DNA from: Rickettsia endosymbiont of Gonocerus acuteangulatus
GTDB lineage: Bacteria; Pseudomonadota; Alphaproteobacteria; Rickettsiales; Rickettsiaceae
Direction of reading: 5' to 3'
Length of the DNA: 64,000 nucleotides
Assembly (NCBI RefSeq): GCF_964026435.1
Contig: NZ_OZ032147.1
Location: 1,426,001 to 1,490,000, forward strand
The notes beneath the pieces are model-generated. The model saw only the letters and a program-made list of their open reading frames with translations, did no database searches and had not been told where the DNA came from. Of the stretch, positions 37,298-48,567 are shown piece after piece (the first letter of the stretch is position 1; the number at the start of each line of letters is the position of its first letter). Made by a program: the position numbers and the translations under genes.

Positions 37298-40075
37298 ATG
37301 GAAGAAAATTTAAAAAAAACAGGTTTTTTATTCGGTGGGAACGCTGTTTTTATTGAAGAACTATATAAACAATATTTAGAAAATCCTGCTTCAGTTGATC
37401 AAACTTGGCAAGAGTTTTTTGCGGGCGTTAAGGATAGCAACGAGCTTCTTAATAAAAGTACCGCTAAAGTAATTATAAAAACAGCAGTTACAGAAGAGTC
37501 CCAAACTTCAGAAAATCCTGCATCCACCACAAATAATTTTAATGTCGGTGCGATGATAAAAAATTATCGTAAATATGCCCATTATCTTGCAAAACTAGAC
37601 CCGCTAGGGCTTGAAGTTACTAAAACTAAAGAAGATTTAAAGCTTGGTATAGAGAATTTTGGTTTTACAGCTGATCAGCTTGATAAAGTAATAGAACATA
37701 AATTTTTAGACAAAACATATAGTCTAGGTGAGTTGGTTAATTTTCTTGATAAAACTTATGTAGGTTCTATTGGAACTGAATTTGAGCAGGTAGAAAACGA
37801 AGAGGAAAAAAATTGGTTATATTCTAAATTAGAATCAGGTGTTATTTCATTTTCCTCGGAAGAAAAGAAAAATATCCTAAATGACTTAGTGGAAGTAGAA
37901 GGATTTGAGCAATATCTACATACAAAATTCCCAGGGGCTAAGCGTTTCTCGGTAGAGGGCGGTGATGCTTGCATAGTTGCCATGAATAAGGCTATTGATT
38001 TATCTCTGCATCAAGGTGTGGAAGAGATCGTTATAGGAATGGCTCATCGTGGTAGATTAAACACGCTAACTAAAGTAGTCGGTAAACCTTACAGAGCCGT
38101 TATTGCAGGCTTTATAAGCGGAAGCGTATTCCCTGACGAGCTAAATGTTTCAGGTGACGTAAAATACCATTTAGGCTATTCATCGGACAGAGTCATAGGT
38201 GATAAGAAAATACATTTGTCGCTAGCTGATAACCCGTCACATTTAGAAGCTGTAAATCCAATAATTGCAGGTAAAGTAAGAGCAAAGCAGGACATACTTA
38301 AAGACACTAAACGCAGTAAAGTTAAAGCTATTTTAGTCCATGGTGATGCTGCTTTTTGTGGTCAAGGGGTTGTGGCAGAAAGCTTATCTATGTCACCACT
38401 AGCTGCTTATAATATTGGCGGAGTTCTACATTTCGTAATTAACAACCAGCTAGGTTTTACAGCTAATGCTGCAGATACCAGAGCCAGCAGATATTCTACG
38501 GAATTTGCAAAAATAATAGCAGCCCCGATTTTACATGTTAATGGCGATGATATAGAAGCAGTATTAAAAGCTACAAATATTGCAGTGGAATATAGGCAAA
38601 AATTTGGCAAAGATGTTATTGTGGAAATCATTTGCTACCGAAAATATGGGCATAATGAGGGTGATGAGCCGATGTATACACAAGGCAAAATGTATAACAT
38701 CATCAAGAGTAAGCTAACACCTGGAAATATCTATGCAAATGAGCTAGTGAAAGGTGGCGTAATCGATAATAATTATTTTGCTAAATTAAAAGAACAGTTT
38801 AAAGCAAAACTTGATAAGGAATATGAGCAGGCTAAGAATTATAAACAAGAAGCTCATTTTTTAGGTGGTTTATGGCAAGGTATTAGCAGCACTCGCACGC
38901 AAGCAGCAGTAACAGGGATAGATAAAAAGACCTTACAAAATCTAGGGACTAAGCTATGCGAAATGCCGAAAAATTTTGCCGTTAATCCAAAATTGGTTAA
39001 ATTATTTGATGCTCGAAAAGCTGCTTTAACAGCAGATCAGCCTATTGACTGGGCAACAGCTGAACAGCTCGCTTTTGCAAGCCTGCTTACATCCGGTACT
39101 AATATAAGATTAACAGGGCAAGACTGCGGACGTGGCACTTTCTCGCATCGTCATTCGGTGTTACATAGCCAAGTTGATGATACTACTTATATACCTCTAA
39201 ATAATTTGTCCAAAGAGCAAGCAACATATGAAGTAGCAGATAGTAATTTATCTGAATATGCTGTGCTTGGTTTTGAATATGGTTATTCGCTAGCAAACCC
39301 AAAAAATCTAGTTTTATGGGAAGCTCAATTTGGTGATTTTGCTAACGGAGCTCAGATTATTTTTGATCAATTCATTTCAAGCAGTGAAACAAAATGGCTT
39401 CGTATGAGCGGGCTGGTAGTTTTATTACCACATGGTTTTGAGGGGCAAGGACCAGAGCATAGCTCAGCAAGACTTGAGAGATTCTTGCAGTTAGCAGCTG
39501 AGGATAATATGTATGTTACATATCCTACTACGCCTGCTTCAATTTTCCATCTGCTTCGTCGTCAAATAATTGATAACGTTAGAAAACCATTAATCGTGAT
39601 GTCACCGAAATCCTTGTTGCGTCATAAGAATGTGGTTTCTAAACTTGATGAATTAGGTAATAATACTACTTTTTCGCCGGTTTTAGATGAAGTAAATAAA
39701 CTAGAAGCAAGCAATATTACTAAAGTAATTTTATGTAGTGGTAAGGTGTATTATGATCTATTTGAAATGCGTGGCAGTAATAGTAATATAGCAATTATCA
39801 GGCTTGAACAATTATACCCATTTGAAAAAAAGGTTGTAGTAGAGCTGTTAAAAAAATATAATAAAGCAAGTGAATTTATTTGGTGTCAGGAAGAGCCAAT
39901 GAATATGGGAGCTTGGAGATATATAACCTCTCACCTAAATAATGCTTTAAAAGAAGCGGGAATTAATAACGAATTCAAATATATAGGTAGAGAAGAATCA
40001 GCATCTCCAGCAGTTGGCTCATTACAAGCACATAATAAGCAGCAAGAAGAAATATTAAAAAAAGCGTTAAATTAA
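37298..40075 (+). CDS. sucA: 2-oxoglutarate dehydrogenase E1 component
   Basis: E1 decarboxylates 2-oxoglutarate with thiamine diphosphate and passes succinyl to E2 in the TCA cycle. The 925-residue protein starts with the E2-binding helix region ([27 protein letters not shown]). It has [14 protein letters not shown], the ThDP-site region [14 protein letters not shown] and the pyrimidine domain [40 protein letters not shown] follows. sucB lies 303 bp downstream, with a repeat between. This cycle is central for Rickettsia, which live on host glutamate and pyruvate. Confidence 0.97.
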   Translation: MEENLKKTGFLFGGNAVFIEELYKQYLENPASVDQTWQEFFAGVKDSNELLNKSTAKVIIKTAVTEESQTSENPASTTNNFNVGAMIKNYRKYAHYLAKLDPLGLEVTKTKEDLKLGIENFGFTADQLDKVIEHKFLDKTYSLGELVNFLDKTYVGSIGTEFEQVENEEEKNWLYSKLESGVISFSSEEKKNILNDLVEVEGFEQYLHTKFPGAKRFSVEGGDACIVAMNKAIDLSLHQGVEEIVIGMAHRGRLNTLTKVVGKPYRAVIAGFISGSVFPDELNVSGDVKYHLGYSSDRVIGDKKIHLSLADNPSHLEAVNPIIAGKVRAKQDILKDTKRSKVKAILVHGDAAFCGQGVVAESLSMSPLAAYNIGGVLHFVINNQLGFTANAADTRASRYSTEFAKIIAAPILHVNGDDIEAVLKATNIAVEYRQKFGKDVIVEIICYRKYGHNEGDEPMYTQGKMYNIIKSKLTPGNIYANELVKGGVIDNNYFAKLKEQFKAKLDKEYEQAKNYKQEAHFLGGLWQGISSTRTQAAVTGIDKKTLQNLGTKLCEMPKNFAVNPKLVKLFDARKAALTADQPIDWATAEQLAFASLLTSGTNIRLTGQDCGRGTFSHRHSVLHSQVDDTTYIPLNNLSKEQATYEVADSNLSEYAVLGFEYGYSLANPKNLVLWEAQFGDFANGAQIIFDQFISSSETKWLRMSGLVVLLPHGFEGQGPEHSSARLERFLQLAAEDNMYVTYPTTPASIFHLLRRQIIDNVRKPLIVMSPKSLLRHKNVVSKLDELGNNTTFSPVLDEVNKLEASNITKVILCSGKVYYDLFEMRGSNSNIAIIRLEQLYPFEKKVVVELLKKYNKASEFIWCQEEPMNMGAWRYITSHLNNALKEAGINNEFKYIGREESASPAVGSLQAHNKQQEEILKKALN

Positions 40076-40099
40076 GAGATAGCTTTGAAATTTGGTTTC

Positions 40100-40320
40100 A
40101 TTCCGTGGCGATTTTACCAGCGTGTATCGAAAAACGCTTTCGATGTCATTCTATGGCTTGGGAACTAGAGCCAGCATAAAGCGAGAGTAATCGAGCTTTT
40201 TAGCTTTTAAGGCTTACTGTATTATAATTTTTTATTACTGGATTCCCGCCTATGCAGGAATGACATGCGAGTTAGGCAATAACGCCGGACAAGCCACGGG
40301 ATGATAGGTGTGAGTTAAGC
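40100..40320. repeat. RPE-like repeat cluster between sucA and sucB
   Basis: Palindromic fragments include GTGTATCGAAAAACGCTTTC, AGCATAAAGCGAGAGTAATC and GGATTCCCGCCTATGCAGGA. The 303-bp gap carries nothing else. RNA stems here could affect read-through from sucA into sucB. Confidence 0.75.
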
Positions 40321-40377
40321 CACGCAACTAAGTCATAAAGTATATAATAATTTAGGATAAAAAATAAGGAAACAAAT

Positions 40378-41574
40378 ATGGGTGTTAAAATTATAGTACC
40401 GTCTCTCGGTGAATCGGTAACAGAAGCGACTATTGCCAAGTGGTATAAGAAAGAAGGCGATGCTGTTAAAACCGATGAGTTATTGTTAGAAATTGAAACC
40501 GAGAAAGTAACATTAGAAGTTAATTCTCCATGTAATGGTACTATAGGCAAAATAATAAAAGCTGATGGAGCAAATGTTGCGGTTGGTGAAGAAATAGGCG
40601 ATATAAATGAGGGGGAAGCTGTAGCAACAAATAATAACGAAACAGCAAAGCCTCAAGCAGTTTCCCAGCCTGCTCCAGAAAAGCCAGCAGAAAAATCCGC
40701 AGTAGCTAATAATACTCTTGCTCCATCTGTACAAAAATTAGTTACTGAAAATAAGCTTGATCCAAATAATATAAAAGGAACAGGTAAAGACGGTAGAATT
40801 ACCAAAGGCGATGTGTTGGAAACGATGAACGCTCCTGCTCCTGCCACTACTACTTCTTCAGCTAAAACTAATGAAGAAAGAGTGCAGCGTGTGCGTATGT
40901 CACGTTTGCGTAAAACCATAGCACAGCGTTTAAAAGATTCACAAAACACAGCTGCTATTTTGACTACCTTTAACGAAATAGATATGTCAAAAGTGATAGC
41001 TCTGCGTGGTAAGTATAAAGATGAGTTTGAAAAAAAACACGGCGTGAAACTTGGTTTTATGTCATTTTTTGTTAGAGCAACTATCGAAGCGTTAAAGCTT
41101 ATTCCATCAGTAAATGCTGAGATAGATGGTGATGATTTAGTATATAAAAATTATTATGATATAGGTGTAGCTGTTGGAACTGAGCAAGGTCTTGTGGTAC
41201 CAGTGGTTAGAGATGCTGACAAGATGGGATTTGCCGATATTGAAAAGACGATAGGGGGACTTGCTAAAAAAGCAAGAGATGGTAAGCTTTCTATGGCTGA
41301 TTTATCAGGTGGTACATTCTCGATTTCTAATGGTGGTGTATATGGTTCGCTTTTATCTACTCCTATTATTAATCCGCCTCAATCTGGTATTTTAGGACTA
41401 CATAAAACTGAGGAAAGAGTAGTGGCTATAGATGGTAAAATTGAAATACGTCCGATGATGTATATAGCTCTATCATACGATCACCGCATAATTGATGGAA
41501 AGGAAGCTGTTTCATTCTTAGTGAAAATTAAGGAGCTGATTGAAAATCCAGAGAAACTATTATTAAATTTGTAA
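40378..41574 (+). CDS. sucB: 2-oxoglutarate dehydrogenase E2 (dihydrolipoyl succinyltransferase)
   Basis: E2 forms the core of the complex and transfers succinyl to CoA. The 398-residue protein has a lipoyl domain with the modified Lys in ETEKVTLEV (about residue 43) and an Ala/Pro-rich linker. An E1/E3-binding domain at about 120-155 follows ([20 protein letters not shown]). The catalytic domain ends with [13 protein letters not shown], where His is the active base. AAGGAAACAAAT precedes the ATG. Complete. Confidence 0.97.
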   Translation: MGVKIIVPSLGESVTEATIAKWYKKEGDAVKTDELLLEIETEKVTLEVNSPCNGTIGKIIKADGANVAVGEEIGDINEGEAVATNNNETAKPQAVSQPAPEKPAEKSAVANNTLAPSVQKLVTENKLDPNNIKGTGKDGRITKGDVLETMNAPAPATTTSSAKTNEERVQRVRMSRLRKTIAQRLKDSQNTAAILTTFNEIDMSKVIALRGKYKDEFEKKHGVKLGFMSFFVRATIEALKLIPSVNAEIDGDDLVYKNYYDIGVAVGTEQGLVVPVVRDADKMGFADIEKTIGGLAKKARDGKLSMADLSGGTFSISNGGVYGSLLSTPIINPPQSGILGLHKTEERVVAIDGKIEIRPMMYIALSYDHRIIDGKEAVSFLVKIKELIENPEKLLLNL

Positions 41575-41587
41575 TAAGTATATAATA

Positions 41588-42004
41588 ATGATAAAAAGTA
41601 CTCGTCGTATTGAGTTCGATGCAGGGCATAGAATTATCGGTCATAAAAATAAATGTCAATATCTGCACGGTCATCGCTATGTTCTCGAAATAACTATAGC
41701 AGCAAAAAATACTGATGAACTTGGTATGGTAGTGGATTTTGGCTTGATTAAAGATTTAGCTAAAGGCTGGGTTGATGAAAATTTTGACCATAGCCTAATT
41801 TTGCATCAAGATGATAAAGAAATCGGGCAGAAAATTGAAAGTCATACAGGTCAAAAAGTATATTATTTAAATAATAATCCGACGGCAGAAAATATTGCTC
41901 TGCATTTAAAAAATGAGATTTTCCCTAAGCTTTTTGAAAGTCAAAAATTCTTTGTTACTAGCATAAAACTATTCGAGACACCTAATTGCTTTGTTGAGGT
42001 CTAA
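41588..42004 (+). CDS. queD: 6-pyruvoyl/6-carboxytetrahydropterin synthase family (QueD-like)
   Basis: The 138-residue T-fold protein has the zinc-binding histidines: FDAGHRI and QYLHGHRY. The catalytic Cys is in KNKCQYLHG, Asp/His lie in FDHSLIL, and the terminal Glu in LFETPNCF binds the pterin. QueD makes 6-carboxytetrahydropterin for queuosine; relatives make pyruvoyl-tetrahydropterin or act in folate synthesis. No queC, queE or folate gene lies nearby, so the role stays open. It follows sucB after 13 bases and precedes cutA by 2, so they are probably one transcript. Confidence 0.88.
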   Translation: MIKSTRRIEFDAGHRIIGHKNKCQYLHGHRYVLEITIAAKNTDELGMVVDFGLIKDLAKGWVDENFDHSLILHQDDKEIGQKIESHTGQKVYYLNNNPTAENIALHLKNEIFPKLFESQKFFVTSIKLFETPNCFVEV

Positions 42005-42006
42005 GC

Positions 42007-42321
42007 ATGCAGGATTATGCCTTGGTCTTAACTACGACTAATGATTTACAAATTGCTGAAAAAATAGCCTCTCTATTATTAGAGTCAGATCTTATTGCTT
42101 GCATACAAATTGATGATGTGAAAAGTTACTTTAAATGGGCTAATAAAGTAGCTTTAGAAAAAGAATATAGAATTGTGATTAAAGCAAAATCTTCTAATTA
42201 TAAAAAGATTGAAAATAAAATTCTTGAAGTTCATAATTATGAATTACCGCAAATAATAAAAATAAATATTGACTGCGGTCTTCAAAAATACTTAGAATGG
42301 ATTAATCAAAATAGTAAGTAA
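42007..42321 (+). CDS. cutA: divalent-cation tolerance protein CutA
   Basis: CutA forms stable trimers. In bacteria it has been linked to copper tolerance, though the mechanism is unclear. The 104-residue protein shows the pattern ALVLTTTND...AEKIASLLLESDLIACIQI, then SYFKWANKVALEKEYRIVIK. The C-terminus YELPQIIKINIDCGLQKYLE followed by WI is typical. The start lies two bases after the queD stop codon. Confidence 0.92.
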   Translation: MQDYALVLTTTNDLQIAEKIASLLLESDLIACIQIDDVKSYFKWANKVALEKEYRIVIKAKSSNYKKIENKILEVHNYELPQIIKINIDCGLQKYLEWINQNSK

Positions 42322-42371
42322 ACCTATGGTTGAATTAAAATTAAATTAAGTAAGTATATTCGGAGTAAAAA

Positions 42372-43577
42372 ATGAAATTATGGCAAAAAGTTACCTTAGG
42401 TCTAATCTTCGGTATTATATTCGGTATTTACCTACCGCAATATGTTGATTATATTAAGCTAATCGGTGACATATTTTTACGTTTGATAAAAATGATCATT
42501 GCACCACTAATTTTCTTTAGCTTGGTTTCAGGTATTACTAGTATGAATGATACTTCTGCCTTAGGCAGGGTAGGCATGAAAGCGGTAGCAGCTTTTTTAG
42601 GGACTACGTTTTTTGCTACAGTTTTTGGTCTTGCTGTTGCGGCAATATTGAAACCTGGCGTAGGCATGCATATAGATTTTTCTCCTTCCGGCTCTAGCAA
42701 GGTTGAGAGAACATCGTTTAATATAATAGATTTCTTTGTAAATATAGTACCTGATAATGCTGTCGGTGCTTTTGCAAATGGTGATGTTTTGCAAGTAGTA
42801 TTTTTTGCTGTCTTTGTTGGGATTACCTTAAATAAAATGAAAGCAGCAGCGAAACCTATTACTGATTTAATACATTTAATGTCGAAATTAGTACTAAAAA
42901 TGATATCATTTGTTATTCAATTATCACCTTATGGTGCTTTTGCTCTAACAGCTTGGATTATAGGTACGCAAGGTATAGAAGTAATGATAAGCCTTTCAAA
43001 GCTTGTTATAGCGGTTGTTGTGGCGATGACATTCCAATATCTAGTATTTGGTTTACTTATATATATATTTTGTCGTGTATCCCCTATACCTTTTTACAAG
43101 AAAAGCTTTGAGTATCAGATACTTGCTTTTTCTACTTCAAGTAGCAAAGCAACTCTTTCAACTACTATGCAAGTTTGTCGTGAGAAACTTGGTATTTCGG
43201 AGTCTAGCACTTCTTTTGTGTTACCGATAGGTGCTTCAATTAATATGGATGGCTTTGCTATAAATTTATCGCTTACTACTATCTTTTTTGCTCAAATGAT
43301 GGGAGTAACGCTTGCTCCGCATGATTATTTAGTAATTATTCTAACCTCAACTCTTGGCTCAATTGGCGGTGCTGGTATTCCAGGAGCTTCATTAATAATG
43401 CTACCTATGGTGCTTTCATCTGTACATTTACCGATTGAGGGTGTAGCAATTATTGCAGGTATTGACCGTATACTTGATATGCTTCGTACTACCATTAATA
43501 TAACAGGTGATGCAACAATTACTATGCTTGTCGATAATAGCGAAGGGACATTAGATAAAGAGGTTTACTTATCGTAA
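42372..43577 (+). CDS. gltP: dicarboxylate/amino-acid:cation symporter (DAACS family)
   Basis: This 401-residue inner-membrane carrier belongs to the GltP/DctA family and imports glutamate or C4-dicarboxylates with protons or sodium. Eight helices and two re-entrant loops are expected. The motifs are the serine-rich FSTSSSKATLSTTM in hairpin 1, GASINMDGFAI in helix 7 and IPGASLIMLPMVLSS in hairpin 2. DRILDMLRTTINITGDA in helix 8 binds the substrate. Uptake of host glutamate would feed 2-oxoglutarate into sucAB upstream. The symbol is by family and the substrate is not proven. Confidence 0.88.
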   Translation: MKLWQKVTLGLIFGIIFGIYLPQYVDYIKLIGDIFLRLIKMIIAPLIFFSLVSGITSMNDTSALGRVGMKAVAAFLGTTFFATVFGLAVAAILKPGVGMHIDFSPSGSSKVERTSFNIIDFFVNIVPDNAVGAFANGDVLQVVFFAVFVGITLNKMKAAAKPITDLIHLMSKLVLKMISFVIQLSPYGAFALTAWIIGTQGIEVMISLSKLVIAVVVAMTFQYLVFGLLIYIFCRVSPIPFYKKSFEYQILAFSTSSSKATLSTTMQVCREKLGISESSTSFVLPIGASINMDGFAINLSLTTIFFAQMMGVTLAPHDYLVIILTSTLGSIGGAGIPGASLIMLPMVLSSVHLPIEGVAIIAGIDRILDMLRTTINITGDATITMLVDNSEGTLDKEVYLS

Positions 43578-43579
43578 AT

Positions 43580-45565
43580 TTAGCTCAATTCTAATGCTGC
43601 CTCTTCTAAAGTTTTTAATTGATCACGAAGCTTTGCTGCTTGTTCAAATTCAAGATTGCTTGCAGCTTTAAGCATTTCTTTTCTTAGTTTATCGATATGA
43701 GCTTTAAGCTTAGCTGGATTTTCAAATAAATTATGGGTTTGTTTTTTATCAAGCTTACTATCGACTTTCTCAAGCTCTGCTAAAGCATGTATAGTGCGGT
43801 TGATGGTTTTTGGAATTATGCCGTATTTTTCGTTATGTTCTTGCTGAATTGTCCGTCTACGCATTGTTTCGCTAATAGCTTTGTCGATGGATTTAGTCAT
43901 TTTATCGGCATATAGAATAACTCTTCCCTCACTATTTCTTGCAGCTCTACCGATCGTTTGTATTAGCGATACTTCCGAACGCAAAAACCCTTCTTTATCA
44001 GCATCAAGTATGGCAACTAAGCCGCATTCAGGAATATCTAATCCCTCACGCAACAAGTTAATTCCAACTAGAATATCAATTGTTCCTTGTCTTAAATCCC
44101 TTAATATTTCTATACGCTCTAATGTATGAACGTTAGAATGCAAATAAGAGGTTTTATATTTAAGTTCCTGCAAATAATTGGTTAAATCTTCTGCCATTTT
44201 TTTGGTAAGAGTTGTAACTAATACGCGGAAGCCTTTGGCAATCGTGCTTTGAATTTCGCCCACTAAATCCTCAACTTGATTAGTAGCAGGCTTAATAATG
44301 CATTCAGGATCAAGTAGCCCCGTAGGTCTAATTATTAACTCTACAACTTCGCCGCCGGTTTCATTTAGTTCAAAAAGTGATGGCGTTGCTGATACGAAAA
44401 CAGTTTGTGGTCTAAAATTATCCCATTCTTCAAATTTTAGTGGTCTGTTATCAAGAGCTGACGGCAAACGAAATCCATGCTCTACTAGCACTTCTTTCCT
44501 TGCTCTATCACCATTATACATAGCTCTAATTTGCGGTACGGATACGTGGCTTTCATCAACAAATAATAACGCATCTTTTGGGAGATATTCAAACAAAGTG
44601 GGAGGTGGCTCTCCAGCTTTACGACCTGTGAAAAAGCGGGAGTAATTTTCCACACCTTTACAGCTGCCTGTTTCGGTTAGCATTTCCAGATCGTACTGAG
44701 TGCGTTGATTGATCCTTTGTGTTTCTAGTAATTTATCTTGCGATTTTAAGAATGCGATACGTTTTTGCAACTCTTCTTCAATTTCCGATATTGCTTTATT
44801 TACTGTCTCTTTTGGCATTACGAAGTGAGAATTACCATATATTATAGCCTTATCAAGCTTGGCAAGTTTTTCACCAGTTAGTGGATCGAATTCGTGAATA
44901 TACTCAAGTTCATTACCGAAAAATGATAAACGCCAAGCCTTATCACTATAGTGTGATGGAAAAACATCAACACTATCCCCCTTAACCCGAAAGCAACCAC
45001 GTTCAAAACCAATATCATTACGCTCATATTGCAAATTCACTAGATCATTAAGTAGCTTATCACGAGGGTAACTTTTACCAGGTTCTAAATTAACTGTCAT
45101 TTGATAGTATAAATCCGGCGAGCCAAGACCATAAATGCAAGAAACCGAGGACACAACTATAACATCACGTCGTTCTAATAGTGATCTTGTAGCTGAGTGT
45201 CGCATCAAATCAATCTGCTCGTTAATAGAGGAGTCTTTTTCTATAAAAACATCAGTTTTCGGAATATAAGCTTCCGGCTGATAATAGTCGTAATATGACA
45301 CAAAATATTCAACCGCATTCTTGGGAAAAATTGATTTCATTTCAGAATAAATTTGTGCAGCTAGTGTTTTATTATGTGCCATAATAAGCGTCGGTCGGTT
45401 GGTTCTTTCTATGATATTTGCCATAGTAAAAGTTTTACCTGAGCCTGTAATACCCAGCAACATCTGCGAACGCTTTTTGTTGTTCAAGCCCTTGATAATT
45501 TCATCAATTGCTTTTGGCTGATCACCCGCTGGTTTATAATCTGATATGATAGAAAAGTTAGTCAT
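43580..45565 (-). CDS. uvrB: excinuclease ABC subunit B
   Basis: UvrB verifies DNA damage and recruits UvrC in nucleotide excision repair. The 661-residue protein has Walker A ([16 protein letters not shown]) and the beta-hairpin region ([20 protein letters not shown]). DESHVSVPQ is Walker B, helicase motifs V-VI follow ([24 protein letters not shown]), and the C-terminal UVR domain is [17 protein letters not shown]. It converges with the symporter gene with two bases between the stops. Complete and of normal length. Confidence 0.98.
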   Translation of the reverse strand: MTNFSIISDYKPAGDQPKAIDEIIKGLNNKKRSQMLLGITGSGKTFTMANIIERTNRPTLIMAHNKTLAAQIYSEMKSIFPKNAVEYFVSYYDYYQPEAYIPKTDVFIEKDSSINEQIDLMRHSATRSLLERRDVIVVSSVSCIYGLGSPDLYYQMTVNLEPGKSYPRDKLLNDLVNLQYERNDIGFERGCFRVKGDSVDVFPSHYSDKAWRLSFFGNELEYIHEFDPLTGEKLAKLDKAIIYGNSHFVMPKETVNKAISEIEEELQKRIAFLKSQDKLLETQRINQRTQYDLEMLTETGSCKGVENYSRFFTGRKAGEPPPTLFEYLPKDALLFVDESHVSVPQIRAMYNGDRARKEVLVEHGFRLPSALDNRPLKFEEWDNFRPQTVFVSATPSLFELNETGGEVVELIIRPTGLLDPECIIKPATNQVEDLVGEIQSTIAKGFRVLVTTLTKKMAEDLTNYLQELKYKTSYLHSNVHTLERIEILRDLRQGTIDILVGINLLREGLDIPECGLVAILDADKEGFLRSEVSLIQTIGRAARNSEGRVILYADKMTKSIDKAISETMRRRTIQQEHNEKYGIIPKTINRTIHALAELEKVDSKLDKKQTHNLFENPAKLKAHIDKLRKEMLKAASNLEFEQAAKLRDQLKTLEEAALELS

Positions 45566-45635
45566 TTCTTTTTTCTTGCTTTAAAACCTATAGTCTTACA
45601 TAATATATTAAAATTCAATAAAAGAGTATAACATT

Positions 45636-45926
45636 ATGAATAAAGCTATATTACACACAATTATTATTTATACCCTAGCTCAATGTCCCTACTGCCTAAA
45701 AGCTAAAGAGTTACTTAATGAGAAAAATGTTGCTTATGAGGAAATTGAAGTTAGTAACTTTACTGATGCAGAAAAGAATAAACTAATTCAAAAAGCAGGT
45801 GGTAAAAAAACTGTACCGCAGACATTTATAGATAATATGCATATAGGTGGCTGTGATGATTTATACGATCTTGACAAAGAGGGAAGATTAGATAAGTTGC
45901 TAGAAGGACAGCCGAAGAAGAACTAA
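45636..45926 (+). CDS. grxC: glutaredoxin 3 (GrxC)
   Basis: This small dithiol glutaredoxin reduces disulfides with glutathione. The 96-residue protein has the active site CPYC in LAQCPYCLKAK. TVPQTFIDNMHIGGCDDLYD supplies the cis-Pro and the glutathione-binding region. The extra N-terminal Met-Asn-Lys-Ala-Ile-Leu stretch is slightly longer than in E. coli; a start a few codons later is possible. It is divergent from uvrB. Confidence 0.95.
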   Translation: MNKAILHTIIIYTLAQCPYCLKAKELLNEKNVAYEEIEVSNFTDAEKNKLIQKAGGKKTVPQTFIDNMHIGGCDDLYDLDKEGRLDKLLEGQPKKN

Positions 45927-45934
45927 ATATATGT

Positions 45935-46165
45935 CACCCCGTGGCTTGGATCGCAGCATTACCCCGTTGTCATCCCACGTAGGCAAAGCGTTGTTGCATG
46001 GCTCGAAAAACGCCCTGTATATCATTCCCGCGTAGGCGGAATCCAGAAAAATAAACATAAAAGCAGCAAGTTTCTAAAGCTAAAAGCTCGTTTTGTCTTG
46101 CTTTATGCTGGATCCCCGCCTTTGCAGGGATAAAATTGTACTTGTTTTTTAAGCCATGCAACAAA
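45935..46165. repeat. RPE-like repeat cluster
   Basis: ATCATTCCCGCGTAGGCGGA with ATCCAG, then GCTGGATCCCCGCCTTTGCA, forms a family 2 copy with a diverged right arm. CACCCCGTGGCTTGGATCGC and TGCAACAAAGCC belong to other repeat types. Confidence 0.8.
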
Positions 46166-46199
46166 GCCTGTAGGCAGGGATCAAAATAAAACTAAAAGT

Positions 46200-46324
46200 C
46201 AAAACTTACGCTATGTTATAGCAAATATGCTAAAAACTCTTATTACACAGCAATGTTTTATAGTGAAGCACTTCATAATATCCCTTAATTCATGGGCATT
46301 ATATCAAACATAGCGTAAGTTTTG
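46200..46324 (+). mobile_element. 125-bp MITE, copy 3
   Basis: The flanks are AAGT at 46196-46199 and AAGT at 46325-46328. Same orientation as copy 2. It lies 11 bases upstream of a GIY-YIG reading frame and probably separates that gene from its promoter and ribosome-binding site. Confidence 0.93.
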
Positions 46325-46335
46325 AAGTAATAAAA

Positions 46336-46657
46336 ATGTATTGGGTATATATATTGTGTTCCGATCGCAATGGTACTTTATATATTGGCGTTACTAATAA
46401 TATATTGCGTTACTAATAATATATTGCGTCGTGCTTATGAACATAAGCAAAAAGTGATTAAAGGATTTACATCAAAATATAATATTATAAAACTTGTTTA
46501 TACAGAAGAATTTGCTGACATCAAAGAAGCTCTTGCTAGAGAAAAAGCTTTAAAAAAATGGAATCGTAGCTGGAAAATAAAATTGATAGAAAGTATTAAT
46601 CCTAAATGGAACGATTTAGGCGAATGTATTTCTGGATTCCCGCCTACGCGGGAATGA
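46336..46657 (+). pseudogene. GIY-YIG nuclease domain protein, broken by a 19-bp duplication
   Basis: The start MYWVYILCSDRNGTLYIGVT is the GIY-YIG core (VYIL...LYIGVTN). A 19-bp tandem duplication (46390-46408 and 46409-46427, unit GTTACTAATAATATATTGC) shifts the frame at NNILR. Beyond it RRAYEHKQKVIKGFTSKYNI and the conserved Glu in ALAREKALKKW continue, the usual endings of the UPF0213-type small nuclease. The last residues (SGFPPTRE) come from a palindromic repeat. The role of these single-domain proteins is unclear. Confidence 0.9.
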
Positions 46658-46700
46658 CATAAAAGTCATGAAACAATGTCGGACAAGCTCGCAGGATGAC
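46628..46700. repeat. RPE-like fragment
   Basis: TCTGGATTCCCGCCTACGCG with GGAATGACA is a right arm of family 2 without a left arm. GGACAAGCTCGCAGGATGAC follows. It supplies the stop codon of the GIY-YIG frame and a false upstream start (46696) for the next gene. Confidence 0.75.
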
Positions 46701-46737
46701 AAGAATAAAACTGATCCACGTAACAATACATCAAACA

Positions 46738-48501
46738 ATGCCTAATCAACATAGAAATTCATTTTATTCACTTCTGCCTTATTTATGGTCGAAAGATTTT
46801 AACATACGCTTGCGGATTGTTACTTCACTTATTTGTTTGTTGCTTGCTAAAGTAATAAATATTTTCGTACCTATAGTTTATAAATACTTAATAGATGGCT
46901 TAAATAAAAATTTAGCCCTTTCGGTTATTATCGGAATGATTATGGTATATGGTGGAACTAAAATATTTGTTCAGATATTTAACGAGTTACGCAATATTAT
47001 TTTCTCAAAAGTCGGGCATCAGGCTACTCGTTTGGTTGCTCTAAATGTCTTTAAGCATATGCATAATTTAAGCTTACGGTTTCACATTACCCGAAAAACC
47101 GGCGGCTTAAGTAGGTCAATAGAGCGTGGCACTAAAGGCATAGAAGCGGTGCTGCGTTATTCACTATTTAATATTCTTCCGACAAGTGTAGAAATCGTAC
47201 TTGTAAGCGGGATATTATGGTATGTATATGGCATTTGGTTTTCTTTCACTATCTTAGTAACCATGTCAATTTACGTTCTTTACACTTTCCTAATTAGTAC
47301 TTGGCGGATTTCGTTTGCACGAGAGATGAATCAAAGCGACAATACCGCAAATAATAGGGCAATCGATAGCCTGCTGAATTTTGAGACTGTTAAATATTTT
47401 AGTAATGAGGAATATGAAGCCTCTAAATTTAATGAGGCACTACAAATTTATGAAAAATCAGCTACAAAAACGACCAATAGTCTGTCAATTTTAAACATAG
47501 GGCAGGATGTTATAATATCCCTTGGGCTTGTTGCTCTTATGATACTATCGGCGACTAAAATAAATCAAGGTAAAATGACTGTTGGCGATTTAATCATGGT
47601 TAATACTTATCTTTTCCAGCTATCAATCCCACTTTCAATACTTGGTTTTGCTTATAGAGAAATTAAGAATGTTCTAGTGGGTATGGAAGATATGTTTAAT
47701 CTTTTAGACATACCAGAAGAAGTAGAGGATGCTAAAGACGCTAAAGAGCTTACTATATCAAAAGGCGAAGTCGCTTTTAAAGAGGTGAATTTCGCTTATA
47801 ATCAAGAACGCCCGATTTTGCATAATATCAGCTTTACTATAGATAGTGGTAAGACGCTTGCGATAGTCGGGAGTAGCGGGGCTGGTAAGTCAACCATCTC
47901 ACGTTTGCTTTTCAGGTTTTACGATATTAATAGCGGCAGCATTATGATAGATGGGCAGGATATAAGAAGAGTTACACAAAACTCGCTCCGCAAAGCTATT
48001 GGAATCGTGCCGCAAGATACTGTCCTGTTCAATGATACAATATATTACAATATTGCTTATGGTGATAATTCGGCTAGCTATGATGAGGTTATAGCTGCTT
48101 CAAAGAACGCCCATATTCATGAGTTTATTACTAGCCTGCCGGAAGGGTATGAAACTCAAGTAGGTGAGCGTGGTTTAAAGCTTTCAGGCGGTGAGAAGCA
48201 ACGCATTGCCATAGCAAGGACGTTACTCAAAAATCCATCTATATATGTGTTTGATGAAGCAACAAGTTCGCTTGATACTAAAACTGAAAAGCTAATTCAA
48301 GCAAGTCTTAAAGAAATATCAGAGCATTATACTACCTTAATTATTGCTCACAGATTATCAACAATAATCGACGCTGATGAAATTATTGTTTTAGATAATG
48401 GCTATATAGTTGAGCGTGGCAACCATAAAACCTTGCTGAAACAAAAAGGCTATTACGCAGAACTATGGTATAAACAGCAGGAAGAGGAAAACAACCATTA
48501 A
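46738..48501 (+). CDS. Atm1/HMT1-type ABC exporter
   Basis: This half-transporter fuses six membrane helices with one ATPase domain and acts as a homodimer. Atm1-type proteins export glutathione-linked sulfur or metal compounds and support iron-sulfur protein assembly. The motif NFETVKYFSNEEYE in the membrane part marks the Atm1 class. Walker A is GSSGAGKST, the signature LSGGEKQR and Walker B IYVFDEATSSLD. I chose the ATG at 46738 (MPNQHRNSFYSLLP). The frame is open to 46696, but those codons come from a repeat. The length of 587 residues is normal. Confidence 0.9.
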   Translation: MPNQHRNSFYSLLPYLWSKDFNIRLRIVTSLICLLLAKVINIFVPIVYKYLIDGLNKNLALSVIIGMIMVYGGTKIFVQIFNELRNIIFSKVGHQATRLVALNVFKHMHNLSLRFHITRKTGGLSRSIERGTKGIEAVLRYSLFNILPTSVEIVLVSGILWYVYGIWFSFTILVTMSIYVLYTFLISTWRISFAREMNQSDNTANNRAIDSLLNFETVKYFSNEEYEASKFNEALQIYEKSATKTTNSLSILNIGQDVIISLGLVALMILSATKINQGKMTVGDLIMVNTYLFQLSIPLSILGFAYREIKNVLVGMEDMFNLLDIPEEVEDAKDAKELTISKGEVAFKEVNFAYNQERPILHNISFTIDSGKTLAIVGSSGAGKSTISRLLFRFYDINSGSIMIDGQDIRRVTQNSLRKAIGIVPQDTVLFNDTIYYNIAYGDNSASYDEVIAASKNAHIHEFITSLPEGYETQVGERGLKLSGGEKQRIAIARTLLKNPSIYVFDEATSSLDTKTEKLIQASLKEISEHYTTLIIAHRLSTIIDADEIIVLDNGYIVERGNHKTLLKQKGYYAELWYKQQEEENNH

Positions 48502-48567
48502 CATATTTACTTCTTATTAATTTTAAAGTATAAGAGTTTTTCAACTAAAAATTTAAGGAGAAAGATT

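Noticed and set aside
46696-46737. Upstream start for the Atm1-type exporter
   Set aside because: The extra 14 codons lie in a palindromic repeat; MPNQHRN at 46738 fits the family.
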